Under the pieces are notes generated by a model. The model searched no databases and was not told the DNA's origin. It worked only from the letters and a program-made list of their open reading frames with translations. A stretch of DNA of 64,000 bases from Buddleja alternifolia (Eukaryota > Streptophyta > Magnoliopsida > Lamiales > Scrophulariaceae): NCBI GenBank assembly GCA_019426215.1, contig CM033401.1:9057134-9121133 (forward strand), given 5' to 3'. Numbering within the stretch: position 1 is the stretch's first letter; each line of letters opens with the position of its first letter. The position numbers and the translations under genes were made by a program. This document shows, piece after piece, positions 1-11,210 of the stretch.

Positions 1-267
1 ACTATAATTGATATTCGTTTCGATAAAATAATCAGTATCTATTGTTGGTATGATATTGAAAATAAGAAAAAAAAATGTTATCAAGTCTTTTGCTTTATTT
101 TTTAGCAGGAAATAAATGAAAAGCTAATAAAAGATGGATGACGAAGAGTTGTTAATAAAACGGTACAATACAGCGTTACCCTAAGTATTTTAGAAGCAAA
201 GTGCTAAAAAAATGAGAAATTTTGTCAAGTACTTTTAAGTAATAAAAATCAACTTATATTAACACTA
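1..267. other. AT-rich sequence, no gene seen
   Basis: This stretch is AT-rich, with scattered stops in all frames and no recognisable protein, RNA or transposon end. It lies upstream of the XRCC3 gene and may hold distal promoter sequence. Confidence 0.5.
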
Positions 268-567
268 TTTTAAATTATTTCAAAAAGGAAAAATTACATG
301 CAGACCCCCTCACTTATTTTGTAATTAACAAAACTCCCTCTCACTTAAGTTATTAGAAATTACCAACACACTCCCTCAAGGGGTCTAGTTGTAAAGTTTA
401 TAGGGGTAAAATAGTAAGAATTGTTAAGCACACAAGAGTATAATTGTGAGAAATTCTTAACATGAGGGGGTATGTTTGTAAATTCCAATAAGTAATGGAA
501 AATTTTGGTAATTACACAATAAGTAAGGGGGTCTATATGTAATTTCCCCTTTTTGAAATAATTTAAA
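268..567. mobile_element. MITE-like inverted-repeat element upstream of XRCC3
   Basis: The two ends are imperfect inverted copies of each other over about 60 bp. The left arm, from about 268, reads TTAAATTATTTCAAAAAGG followed by AAATTACATGCAGACCCCCT. The right arm, ending near 567, is its reverse complement with a few changes. The interior holds further short CCCCCT/AGGGGG repeats and a small second hairpin near 415-465. No open frame is present. I could not find a convincing target duplication, so the superfamily is open. It ends about 110 bp before the XRCC3 start codon, so it lies in or beside that promoter. Confidence 0.7.
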
Positions 568-674
568 ATTTGGGGGGTTAATAGCCATTTATACTTTTCC
601 CAAATTGAAATTCCCACCCTTTCATCTTTACCACCTCCCCACAACAAATTCAAAATTTCAACCAAAAACTGAAA

Positions 675-1550
675 ATGAAACCAGAAGACCTCCTCCGCCA
701 CCCTCTCCCCGCCGTAACTCCCAAACTCACTCTCGGCTGCCCCCTCCTCGACCGCCTCCTACACGGCGGCGTCCCCTGCAACGCCATCACCGAAATTGTT
801 GCCGAAAGCGGCACCGGCAAAACCCAGCTCTCGTTACAGCTCCTTCTCGCCGCCCAACTCCCCACCTCTCGCGGCGGACTCTCCGGCGCCTCCCTTTATC
901 TCCACTCCGAATTCCCTTTCCCCGTCCGCCGCCTCCACCAGCTCTCCTTAGTTTGCAGACTTGAATTACCCCATAACCCCTTGGATAGCATTTTTGTTCA
1001 GCCCCTTTATTCTGCCGACCACCTGCTCGACGTATTGCCTCGCTTGGATTTTCTCGTGCCCCGGTTGAATATTAAGCTTATTGTTATTGATTCGGTAGCT
1101 GCATTGTTCCGGGGGGAGTTTGAGAATACGGGAACTGAATTGAAGCGGAGATCGGGTATTTTTTTCAAGGTATCGTCGAAATTGAGGTTGTGTGCTAGGA
1201 AGTTTGGGTTGGCTGTTGTGGTGACTAATCAAGTGGTGGATGTGATGGAGTCCTCGAATAGTTTGAGGATTGGGAATTCGGTGTCGTTGTGTTCGTCTGG
1301 GAGGAGAGTTTGTGCGGCGTTGGGGTTGTCGTGGGCGAATTGTGTGAATACGAGGTTGTTTATGTGGAGAGAGGAGGAGAGAGTGGGTTGGGAAGGTGTG
1401 GCGGAAGAGGAGAGAGTGGGAGAGGAAGGTGGGGGTTTTGGATATATGCAGACGAGGAGGTTCATTCGGGTTGTTTTTGCGCCCCATTTGCCAGATTGTT
1501 CTTGTGAGTTTGTAATTAGAAGAGAAGGGGTTTTTGGGGTTGACGGATAA
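675..1550 (+). CDS. XRCC3: XRCC3, RAD51 paralogue of homologous recombination
   Basis: The frame encodes 291 residues without introns, close to the roughly 300 residues usual for plant XRCC3. XRCC3 pairs with RAD51C and acts with RAD51 in recombination repair and meiosis in the nucleus. The RecA/RAD51 ATPase core is visible: Walker A at residues 43-50 (AESGTGKT, with Ala at the first Gly position, as I recall for plant XRCC3), Walker B at about 135-140 (LIVIDS followed by VAALFR), and the VVVTNQV strand at 181-187. The C-terminus keeps the family ending, with FAPHLP near 268-273 and CEFVIRREG near 277-285. The first ATG fits the N-terminus of homologues. The coding strand is strongly C-rich in its first half and G-rich in its last third. 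A TATA-like ATTTATACTT lies near 588-597. There are no frameshifts, so it is probably functional. Confidence 0.93.
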   Translation: MKPEDLLRHPLPAVTPKLTLGCPLLDRLLHGGVPCNAITEIVAESGTGKTQLSLQLLLAAQLPTSRGGLSGASLYLHSEFPFPVRRLHQLSLVCRLELPHNPLDSIFVQPLYSADHLLDVLPRLDFLVPRLNIKLIVIDSVAALFRGEFENTGTELKRRSGIFFKVSSKLRLCARKFGLAVVVTNQVVDVMESSNSLRIGNSVSLCSSGRRVCAALGLSWANCVNTRLFMWREEERVGWEGVAEEERVGEEGGGFGYMQTRRFIRVVFAPHLPDCSCEFVIRREGVFGVDG

Positions 1551-3440
1551 TGGTTTTGGCTTTTGAAGAAAATGATAGTGGAAGAGTTACATTGGGGAAT
1601 ATCACATTCATGAGATTGACTTATTGAAGAGAGAAGCCATCATTTTGGTAAGTTCCTTGAGGGCTGTGATTATATTAGTTCTCCGAACTAAATTCTCTGT
1701 GCTTAAACTCCTGTGATTTATCAATACATTGGTTGAACTCGTTTCTCGTCTGTTTATGATGTGTAAGTTTTTCATGGTGTGCTGCTCTGTAAGATCATTT
1801 GTATTCGTTTCAGTGCCTTCTCAAGGGTGATTCATTCTTTAATGATGCATCAGCGTTTCTCTTTCCGTGTACTAATTAAAGTCAAAAAGACAAATTAAGT
1901 AGAAGAAAGAAAATTGAATTGATAGATAGTAGAATATACAAATAAGTTGATTGAAGATTTGAATTTGTAATCAAGTATGATCCTAGAGAGTGACTCATAG
2001 GAAGACATGGGGCAGTGACAACCTTTTCCAGGGCCAACACAAGGACAAATATAATTGTCCCGAGACCTTTGACGGATAATCCTATCATAAAATAGTTAAT
2101 AGTTAGAGATGATAGCGTCAGTCTTCAAGTATTAAATCCTATTACAAATTCACACCACGCTACATGATGGCACTGGCCTAGCTCCAATGGATTATTCAAA
2201 AATAAGCATGGATATCCAGTGGCAGAGAGAGAGAGAGAGGTAGAGAGAGATCCAGTGGCATGGTGAGATCTGATAAACATTGAAGTGGATGATGTATTAC
2301 TAGGGGGATCTTAGACTCATCAAGCATCATGCCACAGCTGGTTGAGGCATCTAAAATAAGTTAAAGAGTAAACATTTTCATATACGATGCAATTCTTCTC
2401 ATTGACACCATTAACAAAATGTTCATAATAGTGAAAGATATAGAAGAAATACAATACCATATACTGTAAGGCACTAGAGAAAAATACAACTTCTCGTCTC
2501 TTGCTTCGCATCAAATTATATGAATCCCTTACAGAGCTGGCATTACTTGCAATAGTGTCCTTATCTACCTTTGGTCATTTGGAGAACTCTGCAACATAAA
2601 ACTAAAATTACTGGGAAAAGAAAAACGAGTGTCTGGAAAGAGTATTAGTTGTTGGATCAGTTACTTGTTCTCATAATCTGTTACAGTTATTTGTTTGCAG
2701 ATATTCAGTCCGCATTATAAATACCAGAGGTGATTCTGTTTCCTGATTAATTCGAACTTGTGGTCAGCCAAACCAAAATCAAGCATGTTCCTGTGGGGTG
2801 ATTCTTCGGATGGAGTCTCGCTATAGGCTATAGCCATATTCATCTATGGTGGGCCCTACTAAATTTATGGTTCTGATATTTTCGATACTCGAGAGTCCCA
2901 GGAGCTCTTACGAGTGACTGTTCCTGTGATAGGCATCTGTCCAGGTGGGTTTCGCATATGGATGGTTGCTGTTTCGCATATTATAATTGGTAGGCCGAGT
3001 AAATGTATAAATAACTTTTATATGTCGGAATATAACTCAACTTTACTCTTTTATGAGATAATGTGTAGCAAAGATGGCATTTTGTATGTGCAGTATAATA
3101 TGTAAAGTTTTAAGTTAGAAGAAATTTGCAAGTTCAAGGCCTTGGCCTTTCGGTGGCTGCAGTTCGTATTTCTCTTGGTGTCTCAGTTTTCATCAGGTAT
3201 TTCCCCCGTGTATAATATATACACACTTTTGTATCAGTCGGTACCCTGCTTAATCAAATCTATATCCTGTATCAAACACAACACCAGCTCTTCGTTTGTA
3301 TTTACTATGTAGTCTTAGATATTCTTTTTGGTTAGGAGTATGCAGGTAATGCACAATGCATTTTTTTACTTAAAAGGGATATATGCTCTATTAAGAGATT
3401 CTAAATTTGGTATTTTCTCTCGTATTTCATTTCTCCTAAA
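1551..3440. other. Intergenic, XRCC3 3' flank with (GA)n tract
   Basis: The 3' untranslated region of XRCC3 should lie at the start of this stretch. A GA microsatellite sits at about 2226-2252. Short open frames here resemble nothing I recognise and have no codon structure. No transposon ends were seen. Confidence 0.4.
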
Positions 3441-3608
3441 AGCATTCAATCCCTTTCCCAATATCTATATATACACACACACATATACATGTTTACAAAA
3501 AATCGAGAAAATAAAAGGCTGGAGATGTTTTTGGAGGGAAATCAAGTATCAAACCCTTCCCTTTTTCTCTAAATTTAAGCTCAACAAACCCCTTTTCTAC
3601 ACACACAT

Positions 3609-3983
3609 ATGTCTTCGTCTTCATCAACACAACAAACAGGGATTGACGACTTGCCTTACTTTTGTGGAAATCTGCCAATGATGAAGACTTGGTGGATAGA
3701 AGATAATCCAATTAGAAGGTTCAAGACCTGTTCAAACTTTACGAGTGGAGATGGTTGGGCATATTTCATTTGGGTGGACAGACCTATGAGTGAATCGCCT
3801 TCTTTTGCGGAAATTGCCTTGGATTTTGGAGGACTGCATAGGGTTAGAGTCAGAAAATTCTATGCCACACCAGTACAATGGTTCCGGTGTGGTGTATACC
3901 ATTGGATGATGAAGGCCCCCCCCCCCCTTCTATTGGGGGATCCAATGATATACACCACACCGAGACCATTGGCACCAGTGTGA
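3609..3983 (+). pseudogene. Degenerate GRF-type zinc-finger small protein, interrupted by a MITE
   Basis: A 124-codon frame starts at an ATG about 140 bp downstream of a TATA-rich stretch (near 3463-3475). Residues 14-65 resemble the GRF zinc finger of small plant proteins and DNA-repair factors: CG at 19-20, TWWIEDNP at 27-34, RRF at 36-38, C41, and YFIWVD at 52-57 before RPM. Two of the expected zinc ligands look lost: Tyr17 stands where the first Cys is usual and Ala51 where the last is usual. From residue 82 onward the frame runs through a 145-bp MITE (3852-3996), so the C-terminal 43 residues are transposon-derived. Many plant GRF proteins continue into a coiled coil and a membrane segment, which this frame lacks. 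It could still be transcribed; I treat it as a remnant. Confidence 0.55.
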
Positions 3984-3996
3984 CATAGAATGACCC
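3852..3996. mobile_element. Mutator-like MITE, copy 1 of a three-copy family
   Basis: This 145-bp hairpin element is flanked by a perfect 9-bp duplication, GTTAGAGTC (3843-3851 and 3997-4005). Its ends are inverted copies around ATTCTATGCCACACC. The centre contains a run of C next to a GGATCCAATG motif. A 9-bp duplication is typical of Mutator-like elements. Related copies lie at 12342-12510 and 51764-51920. It sits inside the GRF-like frame. Confidence 0.88.
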
Positions 3997-4005
3997 GTTA
4001 GAGTC

Positions 4006-4700
4006 GGGGGTTCGAAGTTGGGTTTTGAAATTGTGTGTCTGATTTTTGTTTTTTTTTTTGTTTGGGGGGATTCAAATTTAACATTTTTCGTCCAAATTTA
4101 ACGTTAGGATTAACTTTGTAAAATTTAGGTGAGATATGAAACTACTATTGTCATTTTTGCAAAACATGGTACCAAAATTGTTTTTGTCGTGGGTTATGAG
4201 ACTAATTTTGTAACTTTGTCCAAAAATTTAGTGTACTATCAATAACAATTAGATAAAATCTTGCACGACAAAACATATACACATGTATCCGAAAAGAAAA
4301 CCAAACATTCTCTTTTTATTCCTAAAAATACATTACATCAACTATTTTCGAAACAAAACCAAATACATTCTTCATTGTCAATACTTTTCTCGTACAACTG
4401 TAAAATTCATTTGCCATAATCTGAAAACTCCTTACAAGTATAAACATGTTCTCCTGTTCATATCAATTTTCTTTTATATTCTTATACATCTACATAGGCA
4501 CAAACCTTAAAATATCAGAAGTTCTTTTGCGATAATGGTATGTTGTATAGTAGCTGCTATATTCTTGAACTTGTAATGTAGAATCTAACTGAATCCATCT
4601 GCAAATTGTTTTTGGAAATTCAAATTGTAATTCTGTTGGTCCAGTAGGTAATTGAAAACCTGCAAACAGAAAAGCATAATAATTAATGAAAAAAATTTGC
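4006..4700. other. AT-rich intergenic sequence
   Basis: The sequence holds poly-T and poly-A runs. Near 4060-4240 there are phrases of the kind seen at the ends of decayed Mutator-like elements, but no paired ends were found. No gene seen. Confidence 0.35.
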
Positions 4701-4716
4701 TTCTAGCAAACTATTT

Positions 4717-4903
4717 TTTTTTTTTGGTTGCCTACCACAGTATCCCGGGCATTGTCGGACTAATCTGTTGGTCGACCCGGGTCGCACACCTAAACTGGTG
4801 GGTGAGTCTCCCAACGGGGGTAACTGCGTACACAAGGAATCGAACTCGAGACCTTGCTTAAGTGAAACCGGGCTGCTTACCACTCGGACCAACCCCCGTT
4901 GGT
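4717..4903 (-). mobile_element. Au-type tRNA-derived SINE
   Basis: On the minus strand this about 187-bp element starts with a GGGGGTTGGTCCGAGTGG head, which contains an RNA polymerase III A box. A B box, GAGTTCGATTCC, follows. It continues with the body typical of the Au SINE family (a GTTTAGGTGTGCGACCCG-like block) and ends in an A-tail, read as a T-run at 4717-4725. A perfect 16-bp target duplication, TTCTAGCAAACTATTT, flanks it (4701-4716 and 4904-4919). It lies downstream of the 3' end of the syntaxin-like gene. Confidence 0.93.
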
Positions 4904-5712
4904 TTCTAGCAAACTATTTATTTGACTACTTTTGCGTGTAAATAAAATGCATAAGCACAACCTTCCATATGTAGATACAAGATTGCAGATAAATAATTTG
5001 TTGCAACAAATTATGTAATATGCCGGCTTTTCTGAAAATTATATACCTTTTATCTCGCTCGTGATCGGTGGAATTTGGCATGGCTTAAGTCGAGTAGATC
5101 ATAAAAGGCACTGCAGAAACAAAAAGAAAGAATTTAGCATGATCTTTTAAGCATCCACTAAGACTTATGTTTGGTCCTTGAGTTTTCCTCGTTTCAAATG
5201 ATGGTATTTCGTGTTTATTTGTAGATCTAATCATTTTACTTTTCCTTTTGCTCACTAAAATCCTTGATCCAAGGATAGTGCAAGAAACTGAACTGAGTAA
5301 ATAGATGTACAATGAGTACAACAAATTTAAAACATAAAAAATCGCATGCTATATTTTCAAAGATTCTATCCGATAACCTCTTTGATCCTACACAAAAAAT
5401 CTTGTAAATGTTCAGGGTGATTATATGCAAAGAACGAGGACAGAGGTAAATAAAATCATCGCTCTCCTGAATAATCACAATTTAGTCGATTTATAATAAA
5501 AAAAGTAAGCAGTTTTAATCGACCAGCACTTAATAGTATGATATTAGACTAACATTCTTTCAGTCTGCATTTTTTTAAATACAAACATATCTTAATATCG
5601 GCAACTCAACTTGCAAAATATATTAGAAATAAACAACCTGCAATTCATACCCATAAAATCATTGAAAAAGATGTGAAATAAACAATTTTCTATGTAGTAG
5701 GGTTGGCTGAAG

Positions 5713-8614
5713 TCACAAGAGAAAGACCATACCAACTAAAAAAATGGTTAGCAGCAGAGCAAGTATGAAACGCATCGAATTGACCGGCAACCCCTGTTGT
5801 TGTCTCTGGCTTCTATGACCACCTTTCAAGTGCTGCAAATCAGGGGCAACTGCTTAGGATATGTCAAAAAATATAGCATTTTCTAAAAATTTCTTGACAA
5901 GTACACAATATTATTGAAAATCAATGTTCACAAGAAGCTAACTCATTTGCAGCTTCACCCCGTATAGAAAGGGGAATCATTTGGATATAGTGAATGAAAA
6001 AAGGAAATAAAGTACTTCTTTGTCCAAATCTCAATGTTCAATTTGCCACGGCACAAAGTCGAACTGAATAACATTTTTTAGTAATTTTTATAGACTTCTT
6101 GAAAAAAAATTATAGTATAAGGCCTTCGAAATTAGTGTTGGTTGGGTTGTTTGATAATGGTATAATATTTTGAAATAAACAAATAACTATTTCAATCCCT
6201 ATGAAAAATTTTAACTAGATTATTACATGGAGTTTTCGATTTTTATTGTAACACAAAACTTTCAAATTTTGGCATTCATTATGTTGTTTGATAATATTAC
6301 AGTACTTTGAAATTAAACAATTAAATATTTCATAGGAAAAAACAGTGAAGTGTACTGGTCGACAACGCCGCTTCAACATTCAATTCAGGACGATACAAAG
6401 ATATATGTGTATCTAGCATATAAAGCTTTAATTTCTTCTCGTTGTAATTATCAGATAAATTATTGTTAAAACTAACCTGATTCATCCAATTGATCATCTT
6501 TAATTGAGTATGGCTCAACACTCCTCTTGTTCTGGAACTCCAAAAGAAATGTCTCAGACCCTTCTCTTTCTCCGTTTCTTCAATCAATGCATTCTTTTCT
6601 CTATCATCCCTATCAATAACAATCTCCAAATCATTCTTCTCTGGCGAACTCCAAGTTCTTCGATTGTTATTTGTTCTATCAGCTTGATAGCTAATTTCAT
6701 CCTCCGAGCAATTGGAATCCTCATTACTTGTAAAAACTTCTTGAAGACACTTTTCCTCGTTCGTGATTTCATTTTTGGTACTAACTTCAGAACCAAAATT
6801 GCTATCTTTTTTCGTGTTATTTTTCTTATTAGTTATACCTTCATCACTGATCCTTTGTAACGTCTCGGAAGTTCCAGAAAGAAAAAGAGCCAAGTCATCG
6901 CATTCTTCTTGATCCAAATTTACCCAACGAAATGGTTTCTTCCCTTCCACGTTCAATGATTCTTTTATAGCTGTTTCAACATGGGAAATTTGGTCTTCTA
7001 TAGCTGAAACAAAATGTCTATGTCGAGTAATTGTAATATCATCTCCATGATTTCGGTAGCTCAACCGAACAGCCTTTTCAAACTCTTCCAACTATATATT
7101 ATGACAATCAAAATTGTGGAAAGATAAACTGAATCAGATAAAATACAAGAACGACAAAGCTGAATAATCATTTAAGTTGTGATCATTTTTTTCCTCTGTT
7201 AGTACAAAGAAACTCGTGCTACACCCGTATAATACATGTGCATACAAATAACTGCAAAATACTCCATCTTCCGAAGCATTTGTCGAATATTATACATTCA
7301 AAACACTCAAATCTTAATAATTTTTGAAAATATTATCAAATAGTTTTCTTTACATTTTGCCATAATTATAAATAAAACAATAAAGTGACACACAAAAGAA
7401 CTTTTTTTTCCTCAATGAAAAGTGACCACAAGTAGGATACATATAAAAGCAATGCACAAATAAGCCGCATCTCCATACAAATTACTTTGCATACATACTT
7501 TATCCGTAAGTCGACGAATCAGTATGTTATCCGTTTCCCTATGTTTTGATCAATTTTTTTTTTGTGGCAACTTTCAACAAAAATTTGTAATATACTCGTA
7601 TATATAAACCCCTTGCCTTTCCCGTCACGTAAAGGGTCGGGGGAAATCCGTCTTAGTAGTTATAGGGGAATGAATTTCTTACAATGGAAATGGGAAATAA
7701 TGTATGAAATGCTGGAACGAAAACGAAGCACAGACCTGCCACTTTGCAGTGCCTAAAGCCATTTGAAGCTCTCTAGCAAGTTCATCTAAATGCTGAGGTA
7801 TTAACCCTTCTTTCCTTGCCCTGAGCCATGTCCTGTAAGCCGATTCCATTCTGCCAAAGCAAAAACGCATTACATAATGCTATTTTCAGGCCCTCAAAGC
7901 CCACCAAGAACAAGAAGAAGACCAACAAGCAGACTGGTGAGCTTAGAGCTTAGGATGGCGTCAATAAGGGAAAAGGCAAGGCTCCTATGGTTCATATGAG
8001 CAAGGGATCAAAAGATACGGATAGGTGTCTGCACTGAGGTGAGCTAGTCCAATGGAGGAGGGACTGTCCGAAAATGGGCCGAGGCGCATCAGGTCTAGAA
8101 CTTTACCCTTTTGAATAATTTTGAACTAATCTTTCCAAAAAACAGAAATGAATTTTTGCAAACAATAATTCTTTGTGAAGATTAGAGAAAGTGAAGAGAA
8201 CTTATTAATTAAATATTATCACCAATTTACAACCATTAAATATCAGGAAAAAACACATAAAAATGAAACATCAGAATTAGCATATGAAGAATTCAATCGA
8301 ACCCTCCTTAAAACCCTCTCAAAATTGAAAATTACAACTTACCATAAAAAGGGCAAAAAAAAAAAAATCATATTACAAAAGCAACCTTCATATAACACAA
8401 GGCAAGAATCCAATTTTAAAAAAAAAGACCTAGATCAACATACAAAACGATAAGGAGAAGAAACAGTCAAAATAAATTATAACCACACCAAAAATTAATA
8501 TATTAATTAAAAATAACACACACACACTCACATGTCGGCAGATTGCTGAACCTCCTCAGCTGCAGAGAAGAATGTGTCCTTCTGCCATAAATCAAAACTG
8601 TTCGCGACCAACAT
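5713..8614 (-). CDS. Tail-anchored protein with syntaxin-6-type N-terminal domain (Syntaxin/t-SNARE-like family)
   Basis: I rebuilt four exons: 8532-8614, 7736-7850, 6477-7091 and 5713-5832. Each intron has GT and AG ends (donors GTGAGT, GTCTGT, GTTAGT; acceptors GGCAG, TATAG, TTGCAG), and the phases join to 310 residues. Exon 1 encodes FDLWQKDTFFSAAEEVQQSAD and exon 2 MESAYRTWLRARKEG, the opening of the syntaxin-6 N-terminal helical bundle (about residues 5-105). It continues in exon 3 with the LEEFEKAVRLSYRN helix. A long polar, acidic, Asn-rich middle follows, with conserved-looking WSSPEKND and GLRHFFWSS patches. The last 20 residues (291-310) form one hydrophobic segment ending at the stop, a tail anchor. 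I see no SNARE heptad motif, as in the Arabidopsis At2g18860/At4g30240 type. The role is probably endomembrane, but the exact function is unknown to me. Confidence 0.85.
6147..6335. repeat. Direct repeat of about 50 bp inside intron 3 of the syntaxin-like gene
   Basis: A segment beginning GTTGTTTGATAATGGTATAA (from about 6147) recurs in diverged form from about 6284, both ending near ATATTTCA/CTATTTCA. The intervening DNA is AT-rich. It is a small intronic duplication without coding content. Confidence 0.55.
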
Positions 8615-8993
8615 TTTTTCTCCTAACCAGCTTTAATACAAAATAATATATACATATATATATATATACAAATTGTGTATGCGAGATAACGAACACACAA
8701 TCTCTCTCTTCTCTTCTTCGCTAGGAGGAAGCAAAGAAGGAAGAAAGATAAAGAGAAGGAAGAGAGAGATGCGTAAGAACGAATGTAAGTTATTTATTTT
8801 TTTCTACTTTTGCGTTTTTTTTTTTCTTTTGGGTATGTATGTCTGTTTTGATGACTTTTTTTTTTTTTTTTTTTGTTCTTTAAAATGTTTTTTTTGTGTT
8901 TGTGTTGGAGTAATAGTTAGTGTTATTAGGTGTAAACAGGTGTAGAAGTCAAAACTGCAGTCAACCACTCATGATATAATATTGAGGCAATGT

Positions 8994-9632
8994 CTCTGTT
9001 GCACGGATACGTCCATTTTCAACATAATGCAGTGTCCGATACGCATCGGACACGGATACGCGTATGATACGCGTGGGATACGTGTCCGATGCGTATCTGA
9101 TAATATAAAAAACAAAAAATTAAGGAAAATAAAAAGGACACGGTATCTGACGCCTGGGACACGGTATTCGCCGCCGAGGACACGCCCCCATATTAACTCA
9201 ACCGGTGACGACACGGTGGTGATGGAGAACATGGCGGTGGCGGTGGTGGCGGAAGTTAAAACCTTCGTTTTAAAAGAAGAGTACGCAACACTTACTAAGT
9301 TGGATCTAGTAGGATGGAGGTGATAGAGATTTAAAGATGCGAGTGACTTGAGTTCTGGTTGAGGAAACAGGCAGCGGCAGTGAAAAATGAGTTATTAAGT
9401 TGACTTTCTTTACTTTTATTGCCTTTTCCTTTTAGGTCTAGGATAGGATGGGCTTCTTTGCAGACAGGATGATGGATTGGATTTCTATTTGTGTCAATTA
9501 TTACTTTGGTACATGTATATATATATAATAATAATAATATATGCATAGCCGTACGGTATTCTAAAATTTTTGAAAATCCGTGTCGCCGTGTCCGTATCCC
9601 CGTATCCACGTATCCGTATCCGTGCAACCTAG
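8994..9632. mobile_element. hAT-like non-autonomous element with GTTGCACGGATACG ends
   Basis: The ends are inverted: CTCTGTTGCACGGATACG on the left, and a right end whose reverse complement is CTAGGTTGCACGGATACG. An 8-bp duplication, GGCAATGT, flanks it (8986-8993 and 9633-9640), as expected for hAT. Subterminal GGATACG/CGTATCC repeats are dense on both sides. The interior has a GC-rich block at about 9140-9260, unlike the flanks, which could be captured host sequence. It lies about 380 bp upstream of the start codon of the syntaxin-like gene. Confidence 0.8.
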
Positions 9633-9640
9633 GGCAATGT

Positions 9641-10189
9641 TAGATGGGTATTTGATTGATGCGAATCCGACCGAGGTTCATGAATTTTAAAAATTCTAAT
9701 CCTGGCATGCTCGAGCGGGTAACGAGTTTAGTATAACTCGCTCCATAAGCCGCCCCGCCCATATTACTTTTAATCGTTTATTATATTTTTTCAGCATGGT
9801 GTAATATTTTAATTTATGAATTGGGAACTAAAGTCGAAATTATCCGTATAAACCCTTCTCCATTTTTCCAAATGATGTATTGATATGGCGTTAAACTTGA
9901 ACTTACCTGCACCAAAAAGAAAAAGTTAAACATGGATTTATGGATGTGGTTTGATTATTGTTTGTATGAAATTTCACGATGTTTGTATATGTTATTGTTA
10001 GTTTATTAGTTTTTGGACTATATGGATCTTAATCTGGTTATTACTTATGTGAAGTTTTAGTATGTTGTTTGAGTAGATTATAGCGGTTAATTGGATTCAT
10101 CAGGTTTGAGCTAGACTTCATTAGGTTTGGATTCATGTCGGATCATTGCGGATTGGAGCAAGTTGTCGGGTGAATTATGAATACACATG
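9641..10189. other. Intergenic, no gene seen
   Basis: The sequence is AT-rich with one GC-rich patch near 9710-9765. No transposon ends or coding frames were recognised. Confidence 0.35.
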
Positions 10190-10197
10190 ACTCCAAC

Positions 10198-10693
10198 TAG
10201 GGATACTCACGAGCCGAGCCTAGCCAAATTTAGCCAAGAATTTCGAGCACGAGCTTGACGAGCTTGAGGAAAATGAGCTCGAGCTCGTTCGAACTCGAGC
10301 TGAGCCAAGCTCGAGCTTGAGCTCAGATTTTTTTTTTAATTTTCTTTAATTAATACATATCTAATTATTAATTTTGTATTAATATATATTTAATTAAATA
10401 TAATCACCATAAATATTTAATTTTTAATAATAAATACAAATATAATATTATAAGATATTATATTATATGTATGTACATGGTATAAAATAAATAAAATATT
10501 ATATTATATATATACACTTAAAAAAACAAAAAAATTATTTTTTATCCAGGCTCGTGAGCCTTTGAACAGATATAGTTGGGCTCGAGCTCGGCTTGACAGA
10601 AAAGTTCAGCTCGTTAGGCACGGGTCGAGCTTGAATTTTCTCGAGCTCGAGTAATGCTTTTTTCGAGCCGTCTCTACTCGTTGCACACCCCTA
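10198..10693. mobile_element. hAT-like MITE with GAGCTCGAGC subterminal repeats
   Basis: A perfect 8-bp duplication, ACTCCAAC, flanks the element (10190-10197 and 10694-10701). Its ends, TAGGGATACTCACGAG and the reverse complement TAGGGGTGTGCAACGAG, match hAT termini. Both sides carry many CGAGCTCGAGC-type motifs in opposite orientation. The centre is plain AT-rich filler without an open frame, so any movement would have depended on a transposase in trans. Confidence 0.88.
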
Positions 10694-10849
10694 ACTCCAA
10701 CGGGTTGAATCGGACTCAGACGAGTATTTGGCAAGGCAGGATGCGTGATGGGTTCGGGTTTTAATAAATGTAAATGGGGCTAGTTGCGGGTTTTGCCAAA
10801 CTCTCTACATACCCACCCAATTGTCATCCCTAATATTGATAGTGTAGTA

Positions 10850-11210
10850 AACGAGTCGACCGAATCGAATAACTTGTTGTTCAAGCTTGTTTGAATTGTT
10901 ATTGAACTTCAGAATTTGTGTTTATGTTTGACTTTAGTTTGATTGTTAATTGAACGACCCAAATCGAGCTTTTATGAGCCGAACACCAATCGAGCTCATA
11001 TATCTTGATATTTTTGCAAATATTTTATTATTTCTTACTAATCGAGTCGAGGTCATGGTCGAACTGAACTTCAAACTTATAAAACACACAAAAGTTTGTT
11101 CAAGCATGATTTTATATGTTAACGAACAGAACTCGAACGAGCTTTTTCGAATGATCTTGAATCGAGTATCAAGTAGTTTGGTTCGTTTTTCAACCCCAAG
11201 CGTACTTATA
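10850..11210. repeat. Old copy of a CGAG-rich dispersed repeat
   Basis: The phrases (ACGAGTCGACCGAATCGAA, ATCGAGCTTTTATGAGCC, CTTCAAACTTATAAAA) recur in the same order at about 25846-26185. The two are diverged copies of one family. No termini or target duplication could be assigned. Confidence 0.6.

Noticed and set aside
966..1487. A 173-codon minus-strand frame opposite XRCC3
   Set aside because: It is a shadow of the conserved XRCC3 frame on the plus strand, and its own peptide resembles nothing.
6504..6860. A 118-codon plus-strand frame
   Set aside because: It is antisense to exon 3 of the syntaxin-like gene.
8175..8453. A 92-codon Lys/Thr-rich plus-strand frame
   Set aside because: It lies in intron 1 of the minus-strand syntaxin-like gene and is low complexity.
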